Assembly: GCF_000006565.2 (NCBI RefSeq)
Contig: NC_031473.1
Span: 3,437,134-3,501,133 of the forward strand
Length of the DNA: 64,000 bases
DNA from: Toxoplasma gondii ME49
Taxonomy: Eukaryota; Apicomplexa; Conoidasida; Eucoccidiorida; Sarcocystidae
Direction: 5' to 3'
Shown here: positions 47,101 to 60,051 of the stretch, one piece after another
Layout of the letters: every line of letters starts with the position of its first letter
How positions within the stretch are numbered: the first letter of the stretch is position 1
Translations under genes and position numbers: made by a program
The notes under the pieces: model-generated
Seen by the model: only the letters and a program-made list of their open reading frames with translations
Told to the model about the DNA's origin: nothing
Databases searched by the model: none

Positions 47101-48447
47101 GCGAAGCGGTTCTTCATTTCCTGAGGAGTTACCATTGTCTTTGAAACTCCCTTGCTGCTCAGCTTTTCTTCTTTGGATTCCTAGCTTTTTTGTCTCGCGC
47201 GGAAGTCCGGATTTTTTTGTTTCCTGTCGGATCACCTCACCGTGACAGCCTCGGCCCTGGCCCCCCGTGCGCGACCCTGGGGGCGCATCTGACGGAGTCT
47301 CTGAGTAGATGCGAATTCTTCAGCAAGCTGCGCCATTTGTTTACCGGCGTTTTCTCTGCTTTCTCTTCTTCCTGCCTTCGTAGTCGCTGGGATGCTGTCA
47401 TCCCCTCCGTTGAAAAGCATTTTTCGCGGTCGAACGAGGCTGTCCTTCCCCGTCAGCCTGCGCCTAACCGCCAGCGGCAAAGGCAGAAAAGCCTAGAGAG
47501 CAGCTCGCCATTTGAGGCGTTCCCCTGATGAGCTTTGTTGAAGTCTCGACTTTGTCCGGACAGCGAGAGGACGCGCGCGAAATGCGCGAGGCGCTCTGTC
47601 TCGTTTCGTCTCTTTCAACGCCTGAACAACGCGCCGAGAGGGAGAGACCTCGGGGGAAGGAAAAGGCGACAGGCTAAAGGACAGAAAAGAGACAAGACAC
47701 AGCCGCGGATGTGCTTCGCGACTTCAAGACAACACTCGAGGCGAGGAGAGAAACGAGAGGCTTGCGGGTGGGGAGACAAGACAGAGCAGAACGAGGAACG
47801 AAAAAGTGACAGACGAAAAAGAGGAAACGCGTTCGTAGAAAGAAGGCGAAAAAGGACCCCCGACAAAGTGTGAGAAGGCACAACGGAGGGAGGGAGACTG
47901 CGAAAGAGCCAAGTGAAGTTCTGTCTCAGGACTTGCAGGCTGGGGGAAACGCCGAAACTCGCAACGCATTTCCAGCTGTACGTATATTTTTGCAGGGAAG
48001 GAAGAGACACTAAAAAATCAGAGAAAGTCGCGCGGTTTCTGCCGAGGTTCATATTTCCACTCTCAACGGGAACAGAGTTTAGACAAAAAACGAGGATCGC
48101 CAGCTTCGCCTATACGCGGATGCCTTCTCTCTCTCTCTCTCTCGACCTCCACATGCATCACCAATCTCTCTGTCTATCTGTGAATCTATCCGTCTCAATG
48201 AGTCTGTTTTCCTCTAAATCTGTATCTGTATTTCTCTACCAACGGTTCTCTGTGTCCTTCTCTCTCTGTACCTTTGCGCTAAAGACTGCTCCGCCAAGCA
48301 TCTCCCTCTCCTCACCCGGTGATGCTCTGTCTCTTCCTGCAAGTCCCTGTCTCTCCGACTGGCACTTGCTTCTCAGACGTTCGAGCAGGAAGCCTTGAAC
48401 CTGCCTTTCCTTAACCGAATGCCAGGAGAAATAAAAACTCCGAAAAG
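44167..48447. other. Intergenic, no gene seen
   Basis: About 4.3 kb hold the 3' flank of the 2,924-aa gene and the 5' flank of the next plus-strand gene. The first 300 bp are purine-rich. An AT-rich patch with TATATATGTATATG lies near 46700-46800. Short frames on both strands lack coding character. A pyrimidine-rich tract (48100-48390) precedes the next start and probably belongs to its 5' UTR. Confidence 0.5.
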
Positions 48448-51400
48448 ATGGAGGAGTCTTCTTCGTTCCCTGCCGTCCCTCAACAAGGGGAAACGACCCA
48501 GAACGAAGCAGGAGAATCCTCTTCTTATAACTCGTCTCCTTCTTATCTTTCTTCTCCATCGTCTTCTCTTGCCGCTTCTTCTTCCCCTTCTTCTTCGTCG
48601 GATTCTTCTTCTTCTGCTTCTGCTTCTTGTGCTTCTTCAACGTCTTCCTCTTCCTTGTCTACCTCCTCGTCTTCTTCTCGTCGAATTTCTGCTTCTTCTC
48701 TCCCTGTCCTTCTACCTGATTCTTCTCTTCCCTTCCCCTCCGCCTCCCTGGTTCGTGCTTCTGTTCCTCTGTCTTCGTCGCTAGGTAGGAATTCTCGGTC
48801 TCCTGCTTCTTCACCTTCAGCGTTTGTGTCTCTTTCTCCTCCTCTCCTTTCGCTCTCCCGGCAGCAACCGCATGTCTCCCTTCCTGTCTCGGATATCGAT
48901 ATGTATTCTCCGCGAAACTCGGCCTCTCCTCTTTCCTCTGCTGTTACACTCCCGGCGCTTTCTTCTCCCCCTCCCCCTCCTTCCTCTTCAGGAAATGCCA
49001 ATGGCGACACCGCGCTAGGCCTTCGTCCTCTCTCTTCTCTGGCCATTTCTTCTCCCCCATCATCCTCTTCGTCTAGCTCATCATCATCTTCTGCTCCCTC
49101 ATCATCTTCTTCTCTCTCATCTTCTTATCCTACACCTTCTTCTTTCTCTTCTTCTTCCGCCGCTGCTTCTGTCTGTTTCCCTGTGACGCCCACTTCCTCT
49201 GCTCCGCGGTCATCTCGTCCGAATTCCTCTCTTCTGTCTGCACCTTCTTCATCCCTTTCCTCTTCTTCTATCTGCTCTTCCTCTTCTTTCTCTTTCTTTT
49301 CTGCCTTCTCTTGTGTGCCATCGATGCCTCTTCATACAGCATGTGAACGAGAGAGGCCTCTGTCTCCGGCGACGCTGCCCCCATCGTTTAATTCACCACT
49401 AATGCATGCGTCAGTCCCGGCGTCACCGCTGCTTCCTCCTGCTCTCCTCCAAAGCGGGCAAATACAGTATTCGTCTCCTTTCTCCGTTGCGTCGTTCGTA
49501 CCAGCCAATCTCCATTGCTCGTCCTCTTCTCTTCCAGGACACCCTGGAACGCCTGGCTCGTTTCCTCACCCTCTTCCTCGACCTCGTTCTTCTTCCTCTC
49601 CTTCTCCTTCTCCTTCTCCTCCTCCATCTTCGCCTCCTCGTCCATCTTCGCCTCTTCCTCCATCTTCGCCTCCTCGTCCATCTTCTCCTTTTCTTCCAGC
49701 ATCGCCTTCTTCATCTTCTGCCTTTGCTCCCTCAAGGTTTCCTTCACCTCCTCGTCCTTGCTTCGCGCGTCCCTCCTCCCCTCTTGCGTTTCCTTCTTCT
49801 CGACCTCTGTCTCCTTCGAGAGGCCTTCCGCCTCCTGTTCCGGCGCCTCGCCAACCGAGCCCCACGGCAGGTGTCTGTACACTCCCCACAGGGGGACGGG
49901 GACTTGCGACTCGCGTTTTTGCCGCTTCTGCGGCTCTGTCCTCGAGTGCGATTTCGAGGCTTCCTGTAGCTCTTACTGCCGGAGAAGCGGAGCAGGGAGA
50001 GGGAGACTACGGAGTCGAGATGGAAGGAGAAGCAGGCGAAACAGGAACAAGCGGCAGAGGGCCTGGTGCAGAGAAAGAACAAGAAATGGACATGCCAGCA
50101 TCTTCTGTTTCTGCAGCGATGAAAAGAGACTCTTCCTCTCACTCGATGCCTGTTCAGGAAAACGGTACAGATCTGAAGGAGCCGACGGTACAGCGACAGA
50201 GCGAAGGCTTCGCCTCTTCGTCTTCCCCTTCCTTCTCTAGCGAGAACGATGACAGTGGCGCGAACGCAGAGTCTTCCGAAACCTCGCAGTTGAAGTCTCA
50301 AGAAACGACTCACGATCACCGCATTTCTTCCTGCTCGTCGTCCTGTTCTTCCTCTTGCCTTTCCTCTCCCTGTTCGGCTGTCGATTCGTCTTCTTCACCT
50401 CCTGCCGGCTGTGCTGCTTCTCCTGCCTCTTCACATCCCTCGCCGGTGTCTCTGTTTGCTTCATCCCAATTGGTTGTGCGTCCTCTGGTGCGACATCTTT
50501 CTTCGGAAGGCGTCAGCGAGGACGAAGACGGAGAAAGAAAGCCGGCGCAAGCGGCGAGCAGAGGGAAAGCGAGCGGAGACACAGAAAGAACCGAGGACGG
50601 CGACGAAAAGAGGGAAGAAGCAGCGGAGAAGAAAGGAGATGAAGCAGAAAAGAGAGAAAAAAGAGAAGATGAGCCTGAGAAAGAGAGACACGCAGAGGAA
50701 AGGGCGCTCCACAAAAGCATGGCAAAGGAACCAGATGATGGAGTGGAGACACCCGAAAACGAGGAACAGGAAGGAAGAGAAGACTGCGAGATGCAAGCTG
50801 TCTTGGAAGACGCAGAGAACGTCCGGCGTTGCGCCAAGGAGGAGACGACGCACAACAGACAGCTGAAGGCAGAAACCGACGAAGAAATGCAGAAGGACTC
50901 CCAGCGGGCACTGGGGGAGAGGGCACAAGAGCGCTTCAAACAGAACGAGGGAGAAGAGAATGGAGAAGCACCGGAGCGAGATGGAAAGGCTTCTCTCGAA
51001 GGAGAGGACTACCAATCTTCCACGTCGGCGAGGAAAGAGGAACAAGTACTCGATTGGCGTCGCGGAAGTCGGGAGGCGTCTGCGTTCGAGAAGTCGGACT
51101 CTGATAAAGGGCATGGCCGATTCAACGAGGCGGAGACGCAGAGAGCAGAACGAAGCAGAAAGGGACAGGAAGCGGTAGAAGACAGAGAAGGTCCAGACGA
51201 AAGACAGAAAGCAGGTGAAGAAAGCTGCCGGGAAACGCCAGGAGAGAAAGAGAAAAACTTCTTCCTCGTCGTGGACGGGCGACTGCAGGCTTCGTCGTTT
51301 CCGGAGGAGATTCCTTCGCGCAAAGACGAGAGCGAAGGAGGACGCGAAAAAGACTCAGCAGAAGTCCGAAACAAGGCTGAGTCAAGAAATTCCAGCCACC

Positions 51401-54400
51401 AAGAACGCACCGCGCTTCCACTGACTGGAACCGCAGCGACTCTGATTCATCCTTCTCTTCCTGAGAAACCGGTCTGCGCAGTATTCTCGCCTCTCGAACA
51501 TCCCCTCCGCGAATACATCCCCACTGGTCATCCTCCCTCTTCCCAGAGGAGGCCTTCTCTCCACCTTCCTCACGCTTCTCCTTCGTCTTCCTCTTCTTCT
51601 TCTTCTTTGTCTGCTTCGATGTCGTCGTCGCTGCCGTCCTCCTCTTCTGTCGCGTCTTCCTCGTCCTCTTCTGCCTCCTCTCCTTCCTCTGCGTCTCTCG
51701 CTTCGTCGGCTGCGTCGTCTGGGTCGCCGTCTCCGTGGGTGACGTCGCCTGCGCTGTTGGCTGCGGGGGCTGCGGTGGCAGAGAGAGAACGGCTGGCCGA
51801 GCTGCGGCGACGAGCGAAACTGTCCGAGAGCCTGAAAACTCAGGCGAGGCGAGCTGCGCAAAAAGAAGCTGCTCGGTTGCTTCTTGTGGCTGCCGAGAGA
51901 TGCTCGGGCGCCTCAGGTGCCGTTCCGATGCCGGGGACGATGGCCGCTGAGGCGGCGGCGACCGCGAGGCGCCTTTTGGCCGCGAGCAGGCGCGTGGACG
52001 AAGGCGAGAGCGGGAGAGGAGGAGAAGAAAGGAGCGACGAAGCGAAGAGAGACGGAGGGAAGCAGAAGGCACTACTCACGCTCGGCCGCAGCAGAACCAG
52101 GCTGACGTCGCCCGCAAGAACAGGTGAGAAAGTGAGAGAGAAAAGCGGACGAGGAGACGCAGACAGAGAAGCGCGAGGTGAGAGAGAGAGCGGGACAACA
52201 AGACGGAGAGAAGAAGAGATACGAACGATTGAGAGAAAGGGAAGAACAAGGGGAAAAGAGAGGCGAACCGTGTGTGTGAGGAGGGGGAAGAAGAAGGGTA
52301 GCGTTTCTTGTGTCTCGGTCGCGCGTTGGTTCTGTTGGGCGACTTGGACGGATGCGAAGACTCGATCCTTTGCATTTTACCGTATTTCGCATGTTGCGGA
52401 CTCTCTGCATCGACGCGTCAGATGTTTCAGACCGCTTCGCGACCTCCACAGGCACACCGTCCCTGTCAAGTTTGGAGAGGTCGCCCCCCGCCGTTGCTAC
52501 CGTTTCTGTTTGTTTCTCTCGCAGGCCACCAGCACTGCCTGGAGGCCGTGACGTCTCCATTCGGTTCTCCTTCGTCTTCCACTTCGTCGTCTTCCTCTCA
52601 TGCGTCGTCTTCCTGTGCTGTTCGTTCTCCACCTGACGCGAGATCCCAGAAAGGCGACAGTTCAGCAGGCGGCTGCGAGGCCCACGGCGTACAGACAGCT
52701 GCGAGGGAAGACGGGACCCGTGCGAGGAGCAGAGACAGTCTGGTAAAGGGCAGGTTTTCTTCTCCGTCCTTCGCGCATGTCGCAGAGGGAGGCTCTTCCC
52801 TCAGGCAGTCTCAGGAGAGAATCGACGAACTGGCCAGACAAATTGAGAGTCTGCGATACGAGCGCGAGGTAGGCAAGCCGCGCATAGGCGCGCAGGGAAG
52901 TCAGGCGGACTCTCTCTCCGCAGAGACGGAAGCGAGAGAGGTGGAGGGAGAAGGAACGCAAGCGACAAACACCGCCCACAGGGGATTCCGACTGCGTTTC
53001 TCTCCGGCGTCGGAAACTGACTTTTTTTTCCCGAGTGTGAGCAACGCGCGTCGGGGGCCCTGGGTTGCAGTCGCGTTTTCTCTGTGGGCGACTGCGCGTT
53101 TTGCGCCTCCCAATTGCCTCCTCTCAGACTTCGTTTACGGGATAAGGTAGAAATGTCGCCTTTTGCGCGTCTGTGCTGTCCAGTGTGTGAGGAGCATAAA
53201 GGCCGTCTACGCTGAAGCTTGTCAAATCCACGCTCAGCAGCTTCGTGAAATGCGCCGGCAACGCGCGACAACGCAACGCCTCTTGAACGACTTGTTGCAG
53301 CGCCGGTGGTAAGGAATCGAGTCACAGAAAGGCGACCTCCAGAGACAGATTCGGTGTCGGACTGCAGCCGTTCGAACTCGCGACCTCTTTCAGGCGACGC
53401 GCCAGAGTTTCAGCTTCCCCTCGCTGTCGACATGTAGCTCGCTCCTCGCCTGCGCTGTGTCTCTTGTTCGCCTTCCTCCCCCTGTTCGGTTCCTTTCCGC
53501 GTCTGCTCTTCTCTCAGGTGCTCGGAGTCTGCTTCGAGCTCTCAGTTCCCCTTTCGCTCCTCTGTGCATCCTCGTTCATGTCGAGCGACGCCGTTTGCCG
53601 TGTGTGGACTTCTTTCCGCCGGCGTTCTGTTCAGCTCTGCTCCCTCGTTTTAGTCCCCTGAGCCCCTTTGCTTTTTTTGGGCTGTCGGCTGTGTCCGCTC
53701 GCGCGATTATCCGTTTGGTTCAGGACCTTAACTGAAATTCCTGTTGTGGCCTGGCACAGAGCGGCGTCGCGCGTTTCTCCTTCTTCTTCGCCTCGGACTC
53801 GGGATGACGCTTGTCGAGACATGCACACATTTCCATGGTTGTTTTTGTTTTGTTCGCTGCATGCGTCGCGTTCCCCAGTTGCTTCAGCGAACCGATTCGA
53901 GATTACGAACTCGTTTATCAGGGACCTCGCCACACGAGAGCCACCGACAAGAAGACAGGCAACAAAGAGCTCCCTTCCCAGGTACCGTTTTCCTGTCTCT
54001 TTTTTGCTCTCCCCTTGGTTCTCTGTCGCACCGTCAACTCCACTCCTGTGCGGCGTTGGAACGCGCTTCTCGGCGAAGTATGGGGCTTCTCACATGCTGC
54101 CTGTTGACGCATTCCGCGCGTAGTTCTCTACTCCACAGCGGAGACCTCTGGAATTCGTGTCGAGCAAACGGGGACAAGTGAGCTGGAGTTTCAACGTTCG
54201 ATTCATGTCTCTGATGGAGTAGACATGTTCCCCTGGTCTCTCTCGTCTCTCTAGGACTCCTCGACCTCGTGTGCCAAGGAACCTTTCTGCTGGAAACCTC
54301 CATCTTCTTCGTCTTCGACTTCCGCTTGTGCTGCCTCCTTTTCTTCCTCATGTTCTTCCTCTTCGTCCTCTGCCTCCTTTGGTTCGTCCTCTGCCTCCTC

Positions 54401-55410
54401 TGCTTCGTCCCCTGCCTCCTCTTCTTCCTGTTCGGAGTCCTCGTCTTCTCTCTCATCTGCATGTGTGTCATCGAGAGTCTCGGGAGGCAAGTCTCCTAAG
54501 TCTCCTTTCGCTGCTTCCTCCGCGCTTCGGAAGTCTCCTTCTTCTCCGCTCTGCGAGGGCGTCGGCTTTGCGAGCGGTTCTGGCCATACAAAGGACCTTC
54601 TGTGGTCGTCCTCCTGGCCTGCCGAGCCTCGACGGAGAGACTTCAGTTCTGGCACCGGAGAGGAGGCAAGCTTCCAAGGAAACTTGAACGCCGGAAGGAC
54701 ATGCACTCAGCAGTCACTGAACGCAACCGTCCAGTCCGTCTGTCCCTCCATCGTCTGCGCCGCTCCTCCCGGCAAAGCGAGTGAAAACGAGAGAGAGTCA
54801 CGACGCTCCGCAGGTCGAGTGGACGACGTCGCTGCCTCTGTGGAGGCAAAGCCAGGCGCCGTTCACCGGAAGCAAGACGACGAAGCAGAGCAACGTCCTC
54901 CAGTGCGCTCGCTGCCCTTCTCTTCTTCTTCGACGTTGCCGTCCTCGTCGAACGAGATGCTGGTCGACGAGGACATCGACGAGGACGCGGAGCGCAGGGG
55001 GAGAGACAGGACGAGAAGGCGTTCGAGAAACGCGAGAGAAGAAGAGGAAACGCTTGCCCTGAATATCATCGCAGTGTCGCTTACTCCAGAGACAAGACGA
55101 AAACAAACGGAGCACCTGGCTGCGATTCAAATTCAGGTATAGAGGAACCGCAGGATTCGGCCGCAGATGCGTGTGAAATTAATCTCTAAGTTCGATTCAA
55201 GTTGTTTCAAGAGAAACGAAGGAAGTCGAACCTTTGAAAACGCCCAGAGACATGAAAGAGGGGAAAACACGAGGAATTCGGACACCCTGTTTTCCAGGCT
55301 TTTTCGAACTTGACATTCAACTTTGGAGATAAATCACCTTCAGAACTGTCTCCTCAATCGAAATTTTCCTTTGATACCACAGGACCAAATGCGACTACAT
55401 ACATATGTTT

Positions 55411-55456
<46 letters not shown>

Positions 55457-55555
55457 ACGTCGTCATAGATATGTATGGTGAGCCATTTCTGCGTGTGGAG
55501 ATCCATATGTATATACGCAGCTTGTCTCTATAGATACATTTATGTATTACATATG

Positions 55556-55587
<32 letters not shown>

Positions 55588-56441
55588 CATATATGTATAT
55601 ATATATATATGTACATATATATGCGCTTGCAGTTCGGAAACGCTTCACGTCTTCGGAGTCTCCAGCAGCTATGGAGTTTGCGTTGATCTGTGTGTCGAGA
55701 GGGTCATATGTTCGCCGCATTTCTCGATTTCCAGAGTTAGCTCTCTACTCGCAGTCTGTAGAGAGTGATTCTTGTCCTCAGTTTTTTCTTCCGCTGGCGC
55801 AAATTATTTTCAGTAGCCAAATGCTGCTGGTCTCGTCCGTGTGAGGATGCGTTTCACTTGCATACATCTACAGGTCTTCAACTCTCTACATACAGAAGCA
55901 CAAATGTATTCAAACGTCGAAAAAAACTTGCAGGAAACAGAAGCAGGCCGACAGAGCTGCTCGCCTCCTTCTGGTTTGTGTCGCTCTGCCTCGGCTGTAT
56001 TTTCTTCTTGTTCGTATTTTTTGCGTTTGACTTCATTTTCGCGCGCCCACCCTCCGCACACCGTTTCGCCTCCCAGTGCAACGGCAACGGCGGCCGAACG
56101 AAGAGCTTTTTCGATGCGTAGCTTCGCTTGTTTGTTTCTGACGTTCCCCAATGTTTAGACGCTCTTTCGAGGCTTCTACTGGCGCGCGTTTCTACGGCGA
56201 ATGAAGCTGGTCGCATGCACTGCCTGGAGAGCCGAGAAAAAAATGCACGATGCGGCGACGGTGCTGCAGACCAAGGTTCGCGGTTTCCTCGCGAGAAGGT
56301 CAGAGACCAGTCGAGAGATATGTTGCAAGAGTCTGGAAGCTCATGGCTCATGTACAAATATGCGTATACGAATCTTTATATATACATATACATGCATATA
56401 TGTATATACTTGCATACATGTATATATATGTATTATGTGTA

Positions 56442-56481
<40 letters not shown>

Positions 56482-59400
56482 TTGCAGGCATTCTTATTAT
56501 CATTTACGTTTACATAGAAGCGTTCACAGAAAAAGGATTATGAACACGCTGAGTAGGAACTGAATTGTACGAGTGCGTACAGAGAGAACTATGGCGAAAA
56601 AATAGTGTATCTCGAGCTATGTATCTATTTGTCTATCTATTCATCTGCACCTGTGTGTCTACCTATTTCTCTATCTATCCATCCATTTTTCTAGCTATCT
56701 ATGTACCTCTCTATCTATCTAGATATAGAGAGACAGATATTTGCGTACAGAAAAAGAATCTCGCACATATGTCGACGCTTATCGATTTCCCTACATTCCC
56801 CTCTCGCTCCCCATATACCTACATCAGTATATATCTATATTTCAGTATATATATACGAATATATATATATATATATACATATATATGAATATATTTTAGG
56901 ATGCACCTGTATATGAATATCAGTATACCAGTGTGCGCACCTGCTAAGAAGAGTAGATCTTTCTTTCTCTGTCTGTGTAGGTCGTTTTTGCGGGAGTTGT
57001 TTCACGGTCCGTTCCCAGAGGATGTACAGACGCGTTTGTGTCCGTACAGAGCCGCCGTGGAGGTGAGCGAACATTGTGTCTATTTAGAAGGATCTTTCGA
57101 GAAAGGCTGCCTCGGGACTCTCTCTGATTCTCGCGAGTTTCCATTCAGGAGCGAAGAGGCGACCTGGTTGTTGTTTTTGTAGAAGTGTGCACCGCTAACC
57201 GTTTCTTGCCTCTTCACTCAAAGCACAGAAATGTGGACCCAGAGCCCCGTCGAATCGAGATTTACTGTCCTCCTCCAGTACGTCGGAGGCGCGTCGCTGT
57301 CGCAGGTCGTCATTTCGTTTGATTTGTTGACCTCCAGCTTCAGTGGCAAACAACGTTTGCCCTGTCTGTTTCGCTGCTGTTCCCCCGTCCCCGTTCTGCG
57401 TCTGATGGCCTTTCTCCGCGTGCATCTCTGTCTCCTCTCGTTTCGTCGACTTTCCTCTGGCAGGCGTTCCACTCGGCAAAGACGCAAGACCGGCGGGAGT
57501 CGTGGATGCGCGCGCATCGTCGTTGGATGGCAGAAGAAACTCTGAAGGAGCAGAAGGAAGCTTTTTTCGGAGCGCCGCCTTCTCCCCGGGAAACGGCCAA
57601 TCCCGCAGCGGGACCTCAACTGTCTTCTCCGCGTGCGTCTTCTTCGCTCTGCAGACGACCTCACTCCTCGGAGCCTGCGGCGGAGACGCGCGAGGACCTT
57701 CTCCCCACAGCCTCTCGGCGCCGACGGCCGACGAGCGAGCATGCAGGCTTCTCGGCGGAGTCCTCCCGCGCCTGGCACAAGGCGCCGTTCTCCGTCGAAG
57801 ATCAACAAGGTCGAGGCTCAACAGATCGCCGCTCACAGATCCCCTTTCCGGTCTACCAATCAGAAGACGATGGACAGCCTCGCGCAGCCAGAGCGCGGAC
57901 GCGGCTGGAGATGCAAGGCCGCAGCCGCAGCGCCCGGCCGGACGCTTGTTCCTCTGGAGAATTTGTGTTGACGCACTTGAAGTCTTCGACTCTGACCGTC
58001 CGTCAGTGCAAGCAGTTGAGGCGCGAATTCGCCTCTCACGTACATTCAGAGAACGAAGCGAATAGCGAGAACGAAGCCGTCGGTTCGCCGCGCCTGCCGC
58101 GCATCGTCCGAGGCGGCTCCCCCTCCCCTCGACGCCGGGGTGTTGAGGCGTCAGAAGCGCTTAGAGGTCGTCAGGTTGGCAGAGATGGTGGAATCGAAGA
58201 CGCTTGCTGCGCGGCGACCGGGGAGCCAGAGAGGGAACAGGAAGTCGAAGGAGTGAACTTCGCCTCGACGCTTTCCAGAGACGTCTTGAAGGATCGTAGG
58301 GTCCATACGCCTCATGGAGGAGAGACATCAGAAAAACCAATACGGCTCTGTGCTTCCTCTGGACAAAAGTTATCGCCTTCCCGAAAAAGAAAGTCCGTTC
58401 TTGTTGCCTCCCGTTGGACTCAGCAGTCGCGAGAGCTGTGCGAGGCGCGGACCCATGCCTCTGACGCACAGGCCGCTTTTTTTCCTCTTTCCGAGTCGCG
58501 GAAGGACCTGACCTGTAGAAGGGCAGTTGTCTCCCTCTCTCGCCGCCCGTTGGACGAACGCGACCAGCAGCTTCAGACGCTGCTCCTTCAGCTGCGACAG
58601 GCGATCAGAGAAGACGAGAAGAGAGCTGCACGACGAGAGAGAGAAGAAGACGAAGATGTTCGCAGTCTTCTCCTTCGCGGCGGAAAATCCGGAGAGAACT
58701 GCGAGGAGTCTTCACACCGACTTCTCCTCCCCTGGGCTCCTACGGGACGTCTCGCTTTCCCTGACTCAGGAAGAGAAGACGAGAATACGAGGGAAGAAGG
58801 AGAGAAAAGAGAAGAAGGACAGACGAGGAAAAACAGGGAGCAACGAGAAGAAGGGAACGCGACAAACATCTGTGGACAAGACAAGACGCGAACGGGAGAT
58901 CGACGATCCGAGGCAGCCGCGGACTTCAAACGAAAGATGAAAGAGAGAGGCGAGAAGACGAGGGAGGAGCTCGCCGCATTCTGTGCTTTCAGAGGACTGC
59001 GCGAATGCCAGCATCCTCATCACCATCCGGAGATTCCTTTCCTCCACCCTCTCGCGGCGTTGTGCGATGCAGCCGTCAAAGTGCAGCGATGGCTTCGACG
59101 CATTTATCGTCTGCGTACTTGCAGAGTGCGTCGAATGGAGAAGAAGGAAGAAGAGAAAACCAAGGGGAGAGCGTTCAGGGAAAAACACCGTGAAAACGGC
59201 AGGCGGCGTTTGCGTCAAAACACACTGAGACGCTTTCCATCATTCTCACTGGCTTCCCTGATAGCGTTTCGTCTCTGGGCTTCTGCGCAGCAGCTGAGTC
59301 GCTGTTTCGCGCTTGAAAATCGCTTCTACCTTGAGTTTTGGGTCGCGTCCTCGTCAGACTGACGCGGGTGCTCGTCCCCTGATTCACTCGCCTCTGATTC

Positions 59401-59848
59401 CTTGCGTTTTTTTCGTTCTTCCGTGTTTTCCTCGCTGTCGACTCCACTCCACTTCGCTCGGCGCTTTATCGTTGTGCTTTCGGTTGTCAAAGGAACTGCT
59501 GTGAGATTTGTACATCTTGCTTCCGAAGCTCCGACCTGCGAAACGTCGTCGCTCTTCACGCTTTCGCTCTCCCGCTCACTGTGGTTTTTTCGGAAGCTCC
59601 ACGACCCGTTCTGTTCTCCTCCGTTCGCCTTCGCGCTGTGTGTCTCCTCTCCGTCCGCAGGCCAAGTTGGCGGCGCTGTGGAGAAGGCGACAGTTCGAAA
59701 AACTCCTCAAGGCGACGAAGGCCGCCCTCCTGCAGTGGATGCGGCACTCCATGCTGACGCCGCAAGACGAAGCTGCGATGCTGGTGAACAGAGAACATGC
59801 AGAGCGACTGAGGGAACTGTCTGCACGAAGGTCCAGAGCCGCCACCAG
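48448..59848 (+). CDS. Giant Ser-rich, coiled-coil, IQ-motif protein, exons 1-9
   Basis: Starts at ATG 48448 (GAAAAGATGG). Exons: 48448-52123, 52525-52868, 53184-53308, 53879-53981, 54255-55136, 56159-56298, 56981-57062, 57464-59125 and 59661-59848. Every join keeps frame (about 2,400 codons). Exon 1 is Ser/Pro tracts, then Glu-rich, then an Ala/Arg helix ([20 protein letters not shown]). Exons 2-3 carry coiled coil ([18 protein letters not shown]). IQ motifs, the binding sites for calmodulin-type light chains, are: [11 protein letters not shown] (residues 1709-1719, split by the exon 5/6 junction), [11 protein letters not shown] (1746-1756) and [12 protein letters not shown] (from 2324, end of exon 8). 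Exon 9 continues as basic helix ([20 protein letters not shown]). No motor, kinase or membrane domain is seen. It may be a centrin- or calmodulin-binding cytoskeletal scaffold. The gene continues downstream. Confidence 0.75.
48538..48720 (+). repeat. Serine codon tract
   Basis: TCT/TCC/TTC-rich trinucleotide repeat near the start of the IQ protein; it encodes long Ser runs. A related Ser/Pro tract ([18 protein letters not shown]) lies at about 49590-49700. Confidence 0.8.
55405..55622. repeat. AT/ATGT microsatellites in IQ-gene intron 5
   Basis: Two blocks of AT-dinucleotide repeat (about 55410-55452 and 55551-55622), separated by unique sequence, lie between the exons ending at 55136 and starting at 56159. 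Confidence 0.85.
56377..56895. repeat. TA, ATGT and CTAT simple repeats in IQ-gene intron 6
   Basis: This intron holds TATATG repeats (56377-56476), a CTAT/ATCT tetranucleotide-rich block (about 56620-56735) and another AT run (about 56820-56895). Confidence 0.8.
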
Positions 59849-59963
59849 GTAATCCGAACTTCTCCTTGAAGGCGTTTGGCTCCACTCCCCGGGAATGCGT
59901 TTGCGACGCCGACCCTCTCCGCCTCCAAGGTCGCACCCGAGGCTCCTCTCTACCTATTCCACT

Positions 59964-60035
59964 GCGTTCTAACGAGCGTTCTGACGAGCGTTCTAGCGAG
60001 CATTCTAACGAGCATTCTAACGAGCATTCTAACCA
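59964..60035. repeat. Six 12-bp tandem units
   Basis: Six units of GCRTTCTRRCGA (GCGTTCTAACGA, GCGTTCTGACGA, GCGTTCTAGCGA, GCATTCTAACGA twice, GCATTCTAACCA) lie in the intron after 59848. The last unit runs into CCAG, a potential splice acceptor. Confidence 0.9.
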
Positions 60036-60051
60036 GGTTTGCCTGCCCAGG

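Noticed and set aside
51122..52072. 316-codon minus-strand frame rich in Lys, Thr and Pro
   Set aside because: Antisense of the Ser/Ala-rich end of IQ-gene exon 1, which connects in phase to later exons.
55405..56895. AT-rich blocks as replication origin or centromere
   Set aside because: They are short microsatellites inside introns of one gene, with normal coding exons on both sides.
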